DNA of 64,000 bases from Nakamurella flavida. Its GTDB lineage: Bacteria > Actinomycetota > Actinomycetes > Mycobacteriales > Nakamurellaceae. Positions within the stretch are counted from its first letter, which is position 1. Every line of letters begins with the position of its first letter. Shown piece by piece: positions 52,077 through 59,650 of the stretch. The DNA lies in contig NZ_JAUSQV010000001.1 in assembly GCF_030811475.1 (NCBI RefSeq), positions 2,007,501-2,071,500 of the forward strand, read 5' to 3'. The position numbers were made by a program, and so were the translations under genes. The notes beneath the pieces are model-generated. The model ran no database searches and had not been told where the DNA came from. It saw only the letters and a program-made list of their open reading frames with translations.

Positions 52077-52092
52077 GGATTATAAGTTATCC
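52077..52092. promoter_or_regulatory. TATRARTTAT box D upstream of the NCS1 permease
   Basis: GGATTATAAGTTATCC, core TATAAGTTAT (52081-52090), 9 of 10 matching boxes A and B, framed by GGAT/ATCC. The perfect palindrome GTACCGGTAC lies just upstream (52067-52076). It is 60 bp before ATG 52153. Confidence 0.55.
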
Positions 52093-52152
52093 AGCAGTCC
52101 GGACGGCGCCCGCTGCCCGCCTCCGTCGTTGCCGGCCCCCGGGAGCCCCCAG

Positions 52153-53589
52153 ATGACCGAATCCACCGCCGCCACCGGCAAGCTCGAGGTCAACCACATC
52201 GAGGTGGTGCCGGACTCGGAACGGCACGGTCGCGCCCGCGACCTGTTCCCGGTGTGGTTCTCCAGCAACCTGAGCCTGGGCAACGCGATCTTCGGGGCGC
52301 TGGCCGTCGCGGTCGGCAACGGCCTGCTGTGGGCCCTGGTCGCCGTGGTCATCGGCAACCTGGTGGGCGGCGCCTTCATGGCCCTGCACTCCGTCCAGGG
52401 GGCCAGACTCGGTGTGCCGCAACTGATCCAGAGCCGGGGGCAGTTCGGCTTCTACGGCGCACTGCTGCCCGTGGTGCTGGCCGCGTTCCTGTACCTGGGC
52501 TTCTTCGTCACCACCGCGGTGGTCAGCGGGCAGGCCCTCTCGGCGGCGGCACCGGACCTGTTCAGCGTCAACCAGGGGCTGGTGCTGCTGGCCCTGGTCA
52601 GCCTGGCGCTGGCCCTGGCCGGCTACCGGGCCATCCACCTCGCCGCCAAGTGGGCGCTGTGGCCGCTCGCGGTGACTCTGGTCGTCGTCACGGTGGCGGC
52701 GATCGTCGGCAGCGGCGGCATGCAGGTCGGTGACAACACCTTCTCCCCCGGTCCGTTCTTCACCGCCGTCGGCCTCGTCGCCACCTTCCTGCTGACCTAC
52801 GCGCCCTACGTCTCGGACTACTCGCGCTACCTGCCCGCCGACACGTCCGCCTCGGCCGCCTTCGGCTGGACCTTCGCCGGCGTCTTCGTCTCCGCCATCT
52901 GGGCCAACGTGCTCGGTGTCGTGCTGAGCCTGCAGTTCCCGGACGGCGACGTCTTCCAGTCGGTGCGCCAGCTCATCGGCAACGACGTGCTCGCGGTCGC
53001 CGTCCTGCTGGTCACCGCCCTGGCCATCGCCGGCAACAACGCGCTGAACCTGTACGGGGCGATGCTCAACCTGATCACCGCGGTGTCCTCGTTCGTCCGG
53101 CTGAAGCCGTCGTTCACCGTGCGGGTGGTGATGCTGCTGCCCACCCTGGTCATCGGGGTGCTGATCGGCCTGCGCGCCTCGGACGACTTCTACGCCCAGC
53201 TGGGGGTGTTCCTGTCCGTCCTGATGCTGACCTTCGTGCCCTGGGGGACCATCAACCTGTTGGACTTCTACCTCGTCCGGCGTGGGGTCTACGACGTGCA
53301 GGCGCTGTTCGTGCCCCGCGGTGAGTACATGCACGACCCGGCGACGTGGACCGTCGGCGGCGTCAACGGCAAGGCCATGATCTCGTTCTTCGTCGGGGTG
53401 GGCGGCTCGCTGCCCTTCGTGGCCAACGGCGCCTTCGTGGGATCGGTGGCCGCGTCCTGGGGCGGGGCCGACCTCTCCTGGGTGCCCGGCATCCTCATCA
53501 CCGGCGCGGTCTACCTGATCCTGTCCCGGATCGGGGTCTCGTCCCGACCGGCACCGGCCGCCCCGGTCACCGCCGGCACCCGGCGGTGA
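52153..53589 (+). CDS. NCS1-family permease (cytosine/purine/hydantoin/allantoin type)
   Basis: 478 residues; ATG 52153 with GGGAG upstream. Twelve predicted membrane helices; the family opening DLFPVWFSSNLSLGNAIFGALAV matches the cytosine-permease branch, with VPQLIQSRGQFGFYGALLP (substrate helix 3 region), YAPYVSDYSRYLP (helix 6) and NNALNLYGAMLNLITAV (helix 8) as hallmarks. Such proteins import nucleobases, hydantoins or similar heterocycles with Na+ or H+. It overlaps the MBL hydrolase gene (GTGA), so the two form one unit: import followed by ring opening is an attractive reading. Confidence 0.93.
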   Translation: MTESTAATGKLEVNHIEVVPDSERHGRARDLFPVWFSSNLSLGNAIFGALAVAVGNGLLWALVAVVIGNLVGGAFMALHSVQGARLGVPQLIQSRGQFGFYGALLPVVLAAFLYLGFFVTTAVVSGQALSAAAPDLFSVNQGLVLLALVSLALALAGYRAIHLAAKWALWPLAVTLVVVTVAAIVGSGGMQVGDNTFSPGPFFTAVGLVATFLLTYAPYVSDYSRYLPADTSASAAFGWTFAGVFVSAIWANVLGVVLSLQFPDGDVFQSVRQLIGNDVLAVAVLLVTALAIAGNNALNLYGAMLNLITAVSSFVRLKPSFTVRVVMLLPTLVIGVLIGLRASDDFYAQLGVFLSVLMLTFVPWGTINLLDFYLVRRGVYDVQALFVPRGEYMHDPATWTVGGVNGKAMISFFVGVGGSLPFVANGAFVGSVAASWGGADLSWVPGILITGAVYLILSRIGVSSRPAPAAPVTAGTRR

Positions 53590-54449
53590 CCGGGACCGCC
53601 CGCCGGCTCTTCGTCCTGCAGTACGGGGCCGAGCGGGTCGGCAAGTTCCTGTCGCTGCGGGGCGGCTCGGCACGGCTCGGCTGGGAACCGCTGTTCGGCG
53701 TGCTGGTCGACACCGAGGACGGCTGGGTGCTGCTGGACACCGGGATGTCCCGTGCCGCACTGGATTCCGCGGACAACCAGGCGGCCTACGCCGCGGCCGC
53801 GGAATCCGGTGGCGCCGATCCGACCCCGGTCCGCGGGCACCTCCGCCCGGAGCCACCGGACCCGGCCCGGTGGAACTGGGGCCTGGCCGGGGATCCGATG
53901 GTCGCCGCCCTGGCCACCGTCGACCTGGCGCCCGCCGATCTCGTCCTGGCCGCGGTCAGCCATCTCCACCTGGACCACTCCGGTGGTGTGCCCACCCTGG
54001 CCCGCGCGGGCGTCCCGGTCGCCCTGCACCGCCACGAGCTGGAGTTCGCCCGCAGCGGCGCCGTCGGACTGGCCGACGGGTTCCACGCCCCCGACTTCTC
54101 CGATCCCGCCACGACCTGGCAGCTGCTCGACGAGGACACCGAGATCGCGCCCGGGGTCACTGCTCTCACCACCCCCGGGCACACCCCCGGGCACCTGTCG
54201 TTCCGGGTCGACCTGCCCCGGACCGGCAGCTGGATCTTCACCGCCGATGCCACGGACCTGGCCCAGAACCTGCTCGACCGGGTGACCTGCGGATCCTGTG
54301 CCGGCGGGACCGCTGCGGACGAGGAGGCGGCCGACGCTTCGCTCGACAAGCTGCTGACCGTCGCGGCGCAGACCCACGGACGACTGATCCCCGGGCACGA
54401 CCAGATCGTCACCGCCGCCATCGCGCACCCACCCGGCGGCCACCGGTAG
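53586..54449 (+). CDS. Metallo-beta-lactamase-fold hydrolase (lactonase-like)
   Basis: 287 residues; GTG 53586 overlaps the permease stop by 4 bp. Dinuclear metal motif HLHLDHSGG (HxHxDH) at about 130, third His in TTPGHTPGHLSF (about 198), bridging Asp in FTADATDLAQN and last His in IPGHDQ. This order and the N-terminal LQYG segment match the AHL-lactonase/AttM branch, which opens lactones. Coupling to the NCS1 permease suggests it hydrolyses the imported ring compound or a product of the Baeyer-Villiger-type enzyme at 44070. Ring-opening of a lactone would be a logical follow-on reaction. Confidence 0.9.
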   Translation: MTGTARRLFVLQYGAERVGKFLSLRGGSARLGWEPLFGVLVDTEDGWVLLDTGMSRAALDSADNQAAYAAAAESGGADPTPVRGHLRPEPPDPARWNWGLAGDPMVAALATVDLAPADLVLAAVSHLHLDHSGGVPTLARAGVPVALHRHELEFARSGAVGLADGFHAPDFSDPATTWQLLDEDTEIAPGVTALTTPGHTPGHLSFRVDLPRTGSWIFTADATDLAQNLLDRVTCGSCAGGTAADEEAADASLDKLLTVAAQTHGRLIPGHDQIVTAAIAHPPGGHR

Positions 54450-54483
54450 TCCCCGTGGCCCCCCGCTGCCCTAGGGTGCGGCC

Positions 54484-56193
54484 ATGAGCCAGGAGCCCGC
54501 CCTGTCCCCCGTCGTCCGGCCGGCGCAGATCCGGGTGCTGACCGGCCCGAACCTGTACTTCTCCCGGCCCGCGGTCGCGGTGACCCTGGACGCCGGGCCG
54601 GCCCTGGTCGCCGACGCCGCCGACTTCGTCGGGTGGCAGCGCGCACTGCGGGTGCGCCGGCCGGCCGTCGGCCTGCCGTTCTCCGAGACGCGTGCCCTGG
54701 CCACCGCCGAGCTGGCCGCCGCCCTGGTCCGCCGGGCCGCGGCCCGGATCACCACCCGGCTGGCCGCGGTCGCCCGGCCCGGTGACGACGACACGGTGAT
54801 CGTGGCCTTCCCGTTCCGCCACCGCGGGACCGCGGAGGTGTTCGCCGAGGCCGTCGCCGAGGCCTTCGCCGCCGTCACCGCCCGGGGCACGACGGTCGGC
54901 GCCGCCCTGGCCGGCATCCGCCCGGCCCTGGCCGGCCACGACCCGGGCGAGACGGTGACCCCCCTGCGCCCGGGCATCCCGGTCGTCGCGGTGACGGGGA
55001 CCAACGGCAAGACCACCACCACGCGGCTCATCGCCCACCTGATCCGGGCCGGGGGCCGGGTGCCCGGCTGGTCCTCCACCGACGGCATCGTCATCGACGG
55101 GGTGGAGGTGGAGACCGGTGACTGGTCCGGGCCCGGCGGCGCCGCCCGGGTGCTGGCCGACCCCACCGTCCAGGTCGCGGTGACCGAGACCGCCCGCGGC
55201 GGAATCCTGCTGCGCGGCATCGGGACGGCCGCCAACGACGTCTCGGTGGTCACCAACATCAGCGCCGACCACCTCGGCCTGCTCGGCGTGCACACGGTCG
55301 AGCAGCTGGCCGAGGTGAAGTCGGTGATCGTCCGGATCACCAAGCCCGGCGGGTGGACCGTGCTCAACGCCGACGATCCCCTGGTGCTCGGCATGCGGGC
55401 GGTGTCCCGGGCCCGGCCCTGGTACTACTCGACCGATCCCGACAACCCGCACCTGGACGAGGCTCTCGCCGCCGGCGGCCGGGCCACGACCGTCATCGAC
55501 GGGGTGGTCGTCGTGCTCGGCCACGGGCTGGACCCGACCCCGATCATCGCCGTCGCCGACGTCCCGCTCACCCTGGCCGGCTCGTCCCGGGTCAACGTGG
55601 CCAACGTGCTCGCCGCCTCGGCCGCCGCGCTGGGCCTGGGGGTGGGCAAGGACGCCGTGCGGCGCGGGTTGGCCACCTTCGCCGCGGACGCCGCCCACAA
55701 CGCCGGACGGCTGAACGTCTACGAGCTGGACGGCACGGCGATCGTGTTGGACCTGGCCCACAACGAGGCGTCGCTGGCCTCGTTGCTGGAGGTGGCCGAC
55801 GCCCTGCGGCTGCCCGGCGGGGAGCTCGGTGTCGTCGTCGGCACCGCGGGCGACCGCCCCGACGAGGCCCTGCACGCGATGGGGGCGATGGCGGCGGTGG
55901 CCGCCGACCACCTGCTCATCGCGGCCCAGCGCAAGTACCTGCGCGGTCGGGAGCCCGGCGAGATGGAGCGCCTGTGGCGGGCCGGCGCCGCCGAGGCGGG
56001 CGTGATGGACGTGCCCGAGGCCGACGGGGAGACCGCGGCGCTGGTGCGCCTGCTGGACGCCGGTCTGCCGGCCGGCTCGGTGATCGCGGTCTGCACGCTG
56101 GAGTCCCGGGCCGAGATGGCCGCGGAGATCGCCCGCCGGGGCGGGAGCGAGGCCGGCCCGACCGAGGTGGCGGCCCGGGTGGGTGGGTCCTGA
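54484..56193 (+). CDS. Mur-ligase-family protein related to cyanophycin synthetase but lacking the ATP-grasp domain
   Basis: 569 residues; ATG 54484 with TAGGGT at -12 to -7 (54472-54477), a leaderless-type start. Residues 15-165 resemble the CphA N-domain (IRVLTGPNLYFSRPAV). Residues 165-560 are a Mur ligase: P-loop VTGTNGKTTTTRLIAHLI (170-187), SSTDGIVIDG, VTETARGGILLRGIG, TNISADHLGLLGVHTVEQLAEVKS, all close to the CphA C-half, then LDLAHNEASLASLLE. The central ATP-grasp domain of true cyanophycin synthetase is absent. The ligase would join an amino acid to a carboxylate with ATP; the substrate is unknown. Confidence 0.85.
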   Translation: MSQEPALSPVVRPAQIRVLTGPNLYFSRPAVAVTLDAGPALVADAADFVGWQRALRVRRPAVGLPFSETRALATAELAAALVRRAAARITTRLAAVARPGDDDTVIVAFPFRHRGTAEVFAEAVAEAFAAVTARGTTVGAALAGIRPALAGHDPGETVTPLRPGIPVVAVTGTNGKTTTTRLIAHLIRAGGRVPGWSSTDGIVIDGVEVETGDWSGPGGAARVLADPTVQVAVTETARGGILLRGIGTAANDVSVVTNISADHLGLLGVHTVEQLAEVKSVIVRITKPGGWTVLNADDPLVLGMRAVSRARPWYYSTDPDNPHLDEALAAGGRATTVIDGVVVVLGHGLDPTPIIAVADVPLTLAGSSRVNVANVLAASAAALGLGVGKDAVRRGLATFAADAAHNAGRLNVYELDGTAIVLDLAHNEASLASLLEVADALRLPGGELGVVVGTAGDRPDEALHAMGAMAAVAADHLLIAAQRKYLRGREPGEMERLWRAGAAEAGVMDVPEADGETAALVRLLDAGLPAGSVIAVCTLESRAEMAAEIARRGGSEAGPTEVAARVGGS

Positions 56194-56218
56194 CCTGCGG
56201 AGAATCCGGGGTCGGCGG

Positions 56219-56249
56219 CCGGGGGGGTCCGGTGTTTGAACCCCCCCGG
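56219..56249 (+). terminator. Hairpin terminator after the Mur-ligase gene
   Basis: Perfect 10-bp arms CCGGGGGGGT (56219-56228) and ACCCCCCCGG (56240-56249) with an 11-nt loop, 26 bp after the stop. Confidence 0.65.
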
Positions 56250-56322
56250 GCGGGGAATGACCGACGCGCGGGCGCCTAGGGTGGAGGTCGACGGCCCGAT
56301 CGCGGGCCGAACGGAGGACCCG

Positions 56323-57084
56323 ATGAACCGACCGACGAGCGCCGATGGGGCCGTTCGCGAGGTCCGGGTGCGCGAGGCCCGGGTGCGCGAACCGCTCGAC
56401 CGACGCCGGATCCTGACCGCCGCCATCCAGCTGATCGACGAGGACGGCCTGCGGCGGCTGACCATGCGCCGCCTCGGTGCCCACCTGGGCGTGGAGGCGA
56501 TGGCCCTGTACCACCACGTGCCCGGGCGGGAGGACCTGCTCGACGGCGTGGTGGAGAGCGTGGTCGACGAGCTCTACGACGACCCCGAGGTCTACCTGGA
56601 GGCCACCGACTGGCAGGAGTACCTGCAGCGGCTCTCCCACGGGCTGCGGCGCATCGCCCTCAAGCACCCCAAGGTGTTCCCGCTGCTGGCGACCCGCCCA
56701 CCGGCCGCTCCCTGGCTCCACCCACCGCTCCGCAGCCTGCGGTGGACGGAGTCGTTCCTGACCACCCTGCGCGCCTGCGGGTTCGACGACCGCGCCGCCG
56801 TCGCGGCCTACCGGGCGTTCTCCAGCTTCCTGCTCGGGCATCTGCTCCTCGAGGTCGCCGGGCTCGACGCGCAGATCACCCCGTTGGACGAGCCGGACGA
56901 GACCGCGACACCGGCGGGCACCGATCTGAGCGAGTACCCGGTGATCGACCGGCTCAGCGGAGCGCTGGCGGAGGACCGGTCGGCGGAGGAGTTCGAGGAC
57001 GCGCTGGAACAGCTGCTCGACCGCCTGCAGCTGCTGAGCGAGGACGCCGCCGAACGCGACCACCACGCCGGGCAGGGCCGTTGA
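56323..57084 (+). CDS. TetR-family regulator (TetR_C_1 type)
   Basis: 253 residues; ATG 56323 with GGAGG 5 nt upstream. A -10-like TAGGGT (56277-56282) gives a leader of about 35 nt. The helix-turn-helix (about 26-75) reads RRLTMRRLGAHLGVEAMALYHHVPGREDLLD, and the ALYHHV plus R-x-x-LLD pattern is that of true TetR/TetR_C_1 proteins. An acidic C-terminus covers about 190-253. No obvious operator or divergent target; genes downstream are CsbD and moeA, which are probably not its targets. Confidence 0.93.
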   Translation: MNRPTSADGAVREVRVREARVREPLDRRRILTAAIQLIDEDGLRRLTMRRLGAHLGVEAMALYHHVPGREDLLDGVVESVVDELYDDPEVYLEATDWQEYLQRLSHGLRRIALKHPKVFPLLATRPPAAPWLHPPLRSLRWTESFLTTLRACGFDDRAAVAAYRAFSSFLLGHLLLEVAGLDAQITPLDEPDETATPAGTDLSEYPVIDRLSGALAEDRSAEEFEDALEQLLDRLQLLSEDAAERDHHAGQGR

Positions 57085-57196
57085 GCCCCGTCCGGGTATC
57101 CTGAATTACGTCGTAAAGGCCGAACCGGCCCGGGCGACCCACGGAGAAGCCGATCGACCGACCGGTCGGCCGGCGAGAACAACGACGGGAGATCCC

Positions 57197-57382
57197 ATGA
57201 GCATGGGCGACAAGATCAAGAACGCTGCCGAGGACCTGTTGGGCAAGGGCAAGGAAGCGACCGGCAACGTCACCGACAACAACGACCTCAAGGCCGAGGG
57301 CCAGGCCGACCAGGCCAGCGCCAGCACCAAGCAGACCGGCGAGAAGGTCAAGGACGCCGCCAAGAACGTCTTCGGCAGCTGA
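57197..57382 (+). CDS. CsbD-family stress-response protein
   Basis: 61 residues; ATG 57197 (or 57203) with GGGAGA upstream. The sequence is hydrophilic, Lys/Ala-rich and lacks aromatic residues except near the end (GDKIKNAAEDLLGKGKEATGN, then GEKVKDAAKNVFGS), as is normal for CsbD. These proteins are induced by general stress in actinobacteria and Bacillus, with unknown biochemical function. A sigma-B-like GGGTAT is present at 57092-57097, but no matching -35 is seen. It is a monocistronic unit. Confidence 0.9.
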   Translation: MSMGDKIKNAAEDLLGKGKEATGNVTDNNDLKAEGQADQASASTKQTGEKVKDAAKNVFGS

Positions 57383-57506
57383 TCCACCCGCCGCCCACCG
57401 GGCGGCACGCACGTCCAGCGGCGTCACCGGGTTCGTCCCGGCGGCGCCGTCGGCGTCTGCGGGGTGCACCCCCGGGAACGGACTCCGCCCGGCGCAGAAT
57501 GACCCC

Positions 57507-58724
57507 ATGCGCACCGTCGAAGAGCACGCCGCCGTCGTCTCCGCCCTGTTCTCCCCCACCCCGACCGTGTCGGTGCCGCTCGACCGGGCGCGGGGACTGG
57601 TGCTCGGCGCCGATCTGGTCGCCACCATCGACCTGCCTCCCTTCGCCAACTCCGCCATGGACGGCTACACCGTGCGCGCGGCCGATCTCACCGGACTGGT
57701 CGACGGCCCGGTGACCCTGCCCGTCTCGCAGGACATCCCGGCCGGTCGGACGGACACCGCCCCGCTGGCTCCGGGCACCGCGGCCCGCATCATGACCGGA
57801 GCGCCGATGCCCGACGGCGCCGAGGTGATCGTGCAGGTGGAACGGACCGACGGCGGACAGGGCGAGCCCGGCGCGGGCACCGTGCGCATCGACAGCGCGC
57901 CGGCTCCCGGGGTGCACATCCGCGGCCGCGGCGAGGACGTGCTGGCCGGGGCCACGGTGCTCACCCGCGGCACCCCGATCGGGCCGCCGCAGATCGGGGT
58001 GGCCGCCGCCCTCGGCTTCGCCGAACTCCCGGTCCGGCGCCCACTGCGGGTGCTCATCCTGTCCACCGGGACCGAACTCGTCGAGCCCGGGCACGATCTC
58101 GGCCCGGGGCAGATCTACGAGTCGAACTCGGCCATGCTCGCCGCCGCGGTGGCCGGGGCCGGCGGGGAACCGGTGGTGGCACGATTCGTCGCCGACGACG
58201 TGCCCACCTTCCTGGCCGCACTGTCCTCCGCCGCCGAGGCGGCCGGCGGCGTCGATCTGATCCTCACCTCCGGCGGCGTGTCCGCCGGGGCCTTCGAGGT
58301 GGTCAAGGACGCGTTGACCGACCGCGGGGTGGAGTTCGCCAAGGTGGCCATGCAGCCCGGGATGCCCCAGGGCGCCGGTCGTCTCGACGGCACACCGGTG
58401 ATCACCCTGCCGGGCAACCCGGTCAGCTCCTACGTCTCGTTCGAGGTGTTCGTCCGGCCGGCCCTGCGCGCCGCCATGGGGCAGCCGGTGATCACCCGGC
58501 CCATGGTCTCCGTGCCGCTCACCGGTCCGCTCGACTCCCCGGCCGGCCGCCGGCAGTTCCGTCGCGCCCACCTGGACGCCGCGGCCGGCACCGTCACCGT
58601 GTGGGGCGGGCCGGGATCGCACCTGCTCGGCTGGCTCGCCGGGGCCGACGCGATGATCGTCGTCCCGGAGGACGTCACCCACCTGGACGCCGGGGAACAC
58701 GCCGAGGTGTGGATCCTGGACTGA
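57507..58724 (+). CDS. moeA: Molybdopterin molybdenumtransferase MoeA
   Basis: 405 residues; ATG 57507, preceded by CAGAAT at -12 to -7, so possibly leaderless. Domain motifs: LPPFANSAMDGYTVRAADL (domain III active site), IMTGAPMPDGAEVIV, the MoCF/MogA-like domain (about 175-320) with LILSTGTELVEPG, IYESNSAML and LTSGGVSAGAFEVVKDAL, then LPGNPVSSYVSFEVFV. It inserts molybdate into adenylated molybdopterin to make Moco. No other moa/moe gene is nearby. Confidence 0.96.
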   Translation: MRTVEEHAAVVSALFSPTPTVSVPLDRARGLVLGADLVATIDLPPFANSAMDGYTVRAADLTGLVDGPVTLPVSQDIPAGRTDTAPLAPGTAARIMTGAPMPDGAEVIVQVERTDGGQGEPGAGTVRIDSAPAPGVHIRGRGEDVLAGATVLTRGTPIGPPQIGVAAALGFAELPVRRPLRVLILSTGTELVEPGHDLGPGQIYESNSAMLAAAVAGAGGEPVVARFVADDVPTFLAALSSAAEAAGGVDLILTSGGVSAGAFEVVKDALTDRGVEFAKVAMQPGMPQGAGRLDGTPVITLPGNPVSSYVSFEVFVRPALRAAMGQPVITRPMVSVPLTGPLDSPAGRRQFRRAHLDAAAGTVTVWGGPGSHLLGWLAGADAMIVVPEDVTHLDAGEHAEVWILD

Positions 58725-58743
58725 CTGACTGACTGACTGACTG
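58720..58743. repeat. Tetranucleotide repeat (ACTG)5 at the moeA stop codon
   Basis: Five ACTG units begin at the moeA stop codon (GAC TGA) and run into the spacer. Because the first unit holds the TGA, length changes would not alter the protein. It may simply be a slippage product. Confidence 0.8.
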
Positions 58744-58813
58744 GCCCGCGCCCGACGCTGGATCGGGATGCCTCGACTGGCGACGACCCCGTCGCACGCC
58801 CTAGCGTCGATCC

Positions 58814-59650
58814 ATGACCAGTGCGGCTCTCTCCGTCCAGCTCTACTCCGTCCGCGACGCCCTGACCTCCGACCTCGACGGCACCCTGGCCGCCCTCGCG
58901 GCCATGGGCCTGCGCGAGGTCGAGGTGTTCGACTTCGTCGATCGGGCGCCCGAACTCGCCGAGGCGTTGTCCCGCGCCGGCCTGCGCGCCCGGACCGGTC
59001 ACGCGTCGTTGCTCTCCGAGGGCCTCGGCTTCGACGACCCGGCCCTGGCCGACGCCCAGGCCGGGCCGCCCGGTCAGGACCGGGTGTTCACCGCGGCCCG
59101 CACCCTGGGCCTGGAGATCGTCATCGACCCGTTCGTGGCCGCCGACCGCTGGCTGGACGAGGACGCGGTTCTGGCCACCGCGCGACGCCTGAACGACGCC
59201 GCCGGGAAGGCCGCCGATCAGGGGCTGCGCGTCGGATACCACAACCACTCCCAGGAGTTCGCGGTGTCCTTCCGCGGCGTCAGCGGGTACGAGGTGTTCG
59301 CCGACGCGCTCCGCGACGACGTGGCCCTGGAGGTCGACCTGTACTGGGCGGCCACCGCACGCCAGGACGTCGCCGCCCTGCTCGGCAGGCTCGGTGAACG
59401 GGTCAGGGCCCTGCACCTCAAGGACGGCGTGATCGGTGACGACCCGTTCCGACCCGGCGCGGCCCGGATGGACCCGACCCGGCTCGACCAGCGGCCGGCC
59501 GGCCGCGGCGACCTGCCGCTGCTGGAGTACCTGGCCGCGGCGCCGTCGACCGAGTTCGGGGTCATCGAGTTCGACCACTACGCGGGTGGCGACGTCCTGG
59601 ACGGCGTGCGCGACAGCGTCGAGTACTTCCACGCGAACGGTCTGCGATGA
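58814..59650 (+). CDS. Sugar phosphate isomerase/epimerase (TIM barrel)
   Basis: 278 residues; ATG 58814 with TAGCGT at -12 to -7 (58802-58807), so probably leaderless. The barrel starts LSVQLYSVRDALTSDLDGTLAALAAMGLREVEVF. Metal-site residues are likely Glu in YHNHSQEF, Asp in LEVDLYWA, His in ALHLKDG, and Glu in GVIEFDHY. It is distinct from the 27738 gene, being shorter and of a different subfamily. It overlaps the oxidoreductase gene (ATGA), so the pair acts together on an oxidised sugar or inositol. Confidence 0.9.
   Translation: MTSAALSVQLYSVRDALTSDLDGTLAALAAMGLREVEVFDFVDRAPELAEALSRAGLRARTGHASLLSEGLGFDDPALADAQAGPPGQDRVFTAARTLGLEIVIDPFVAADRWLDEDAVLATARRLNDAAGKAADQGLRVGYHNHSQEFAVSFRGVSGYEVFADALRDDVALEVDLYWAATARQDVAALLGRLGERVRALHLKDGVIGDDPFRPGAARMDPTRLDQRPAGRGDLPLLEYLAAAPSTEFGVIEFDHYAGGDVLDGVRDSVEYFHANGLR

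Noticed and set aside
40684-52092. Reading the TATRARTTAT boxes purely as promoter -10 elements
   Set aside because: Possible for single sites, but the 13-base identity of boxes A and B, extension beyond six bases, variable distance to starts and presence before most units of the cluster favour an operator. Kept as an explicit caveat.
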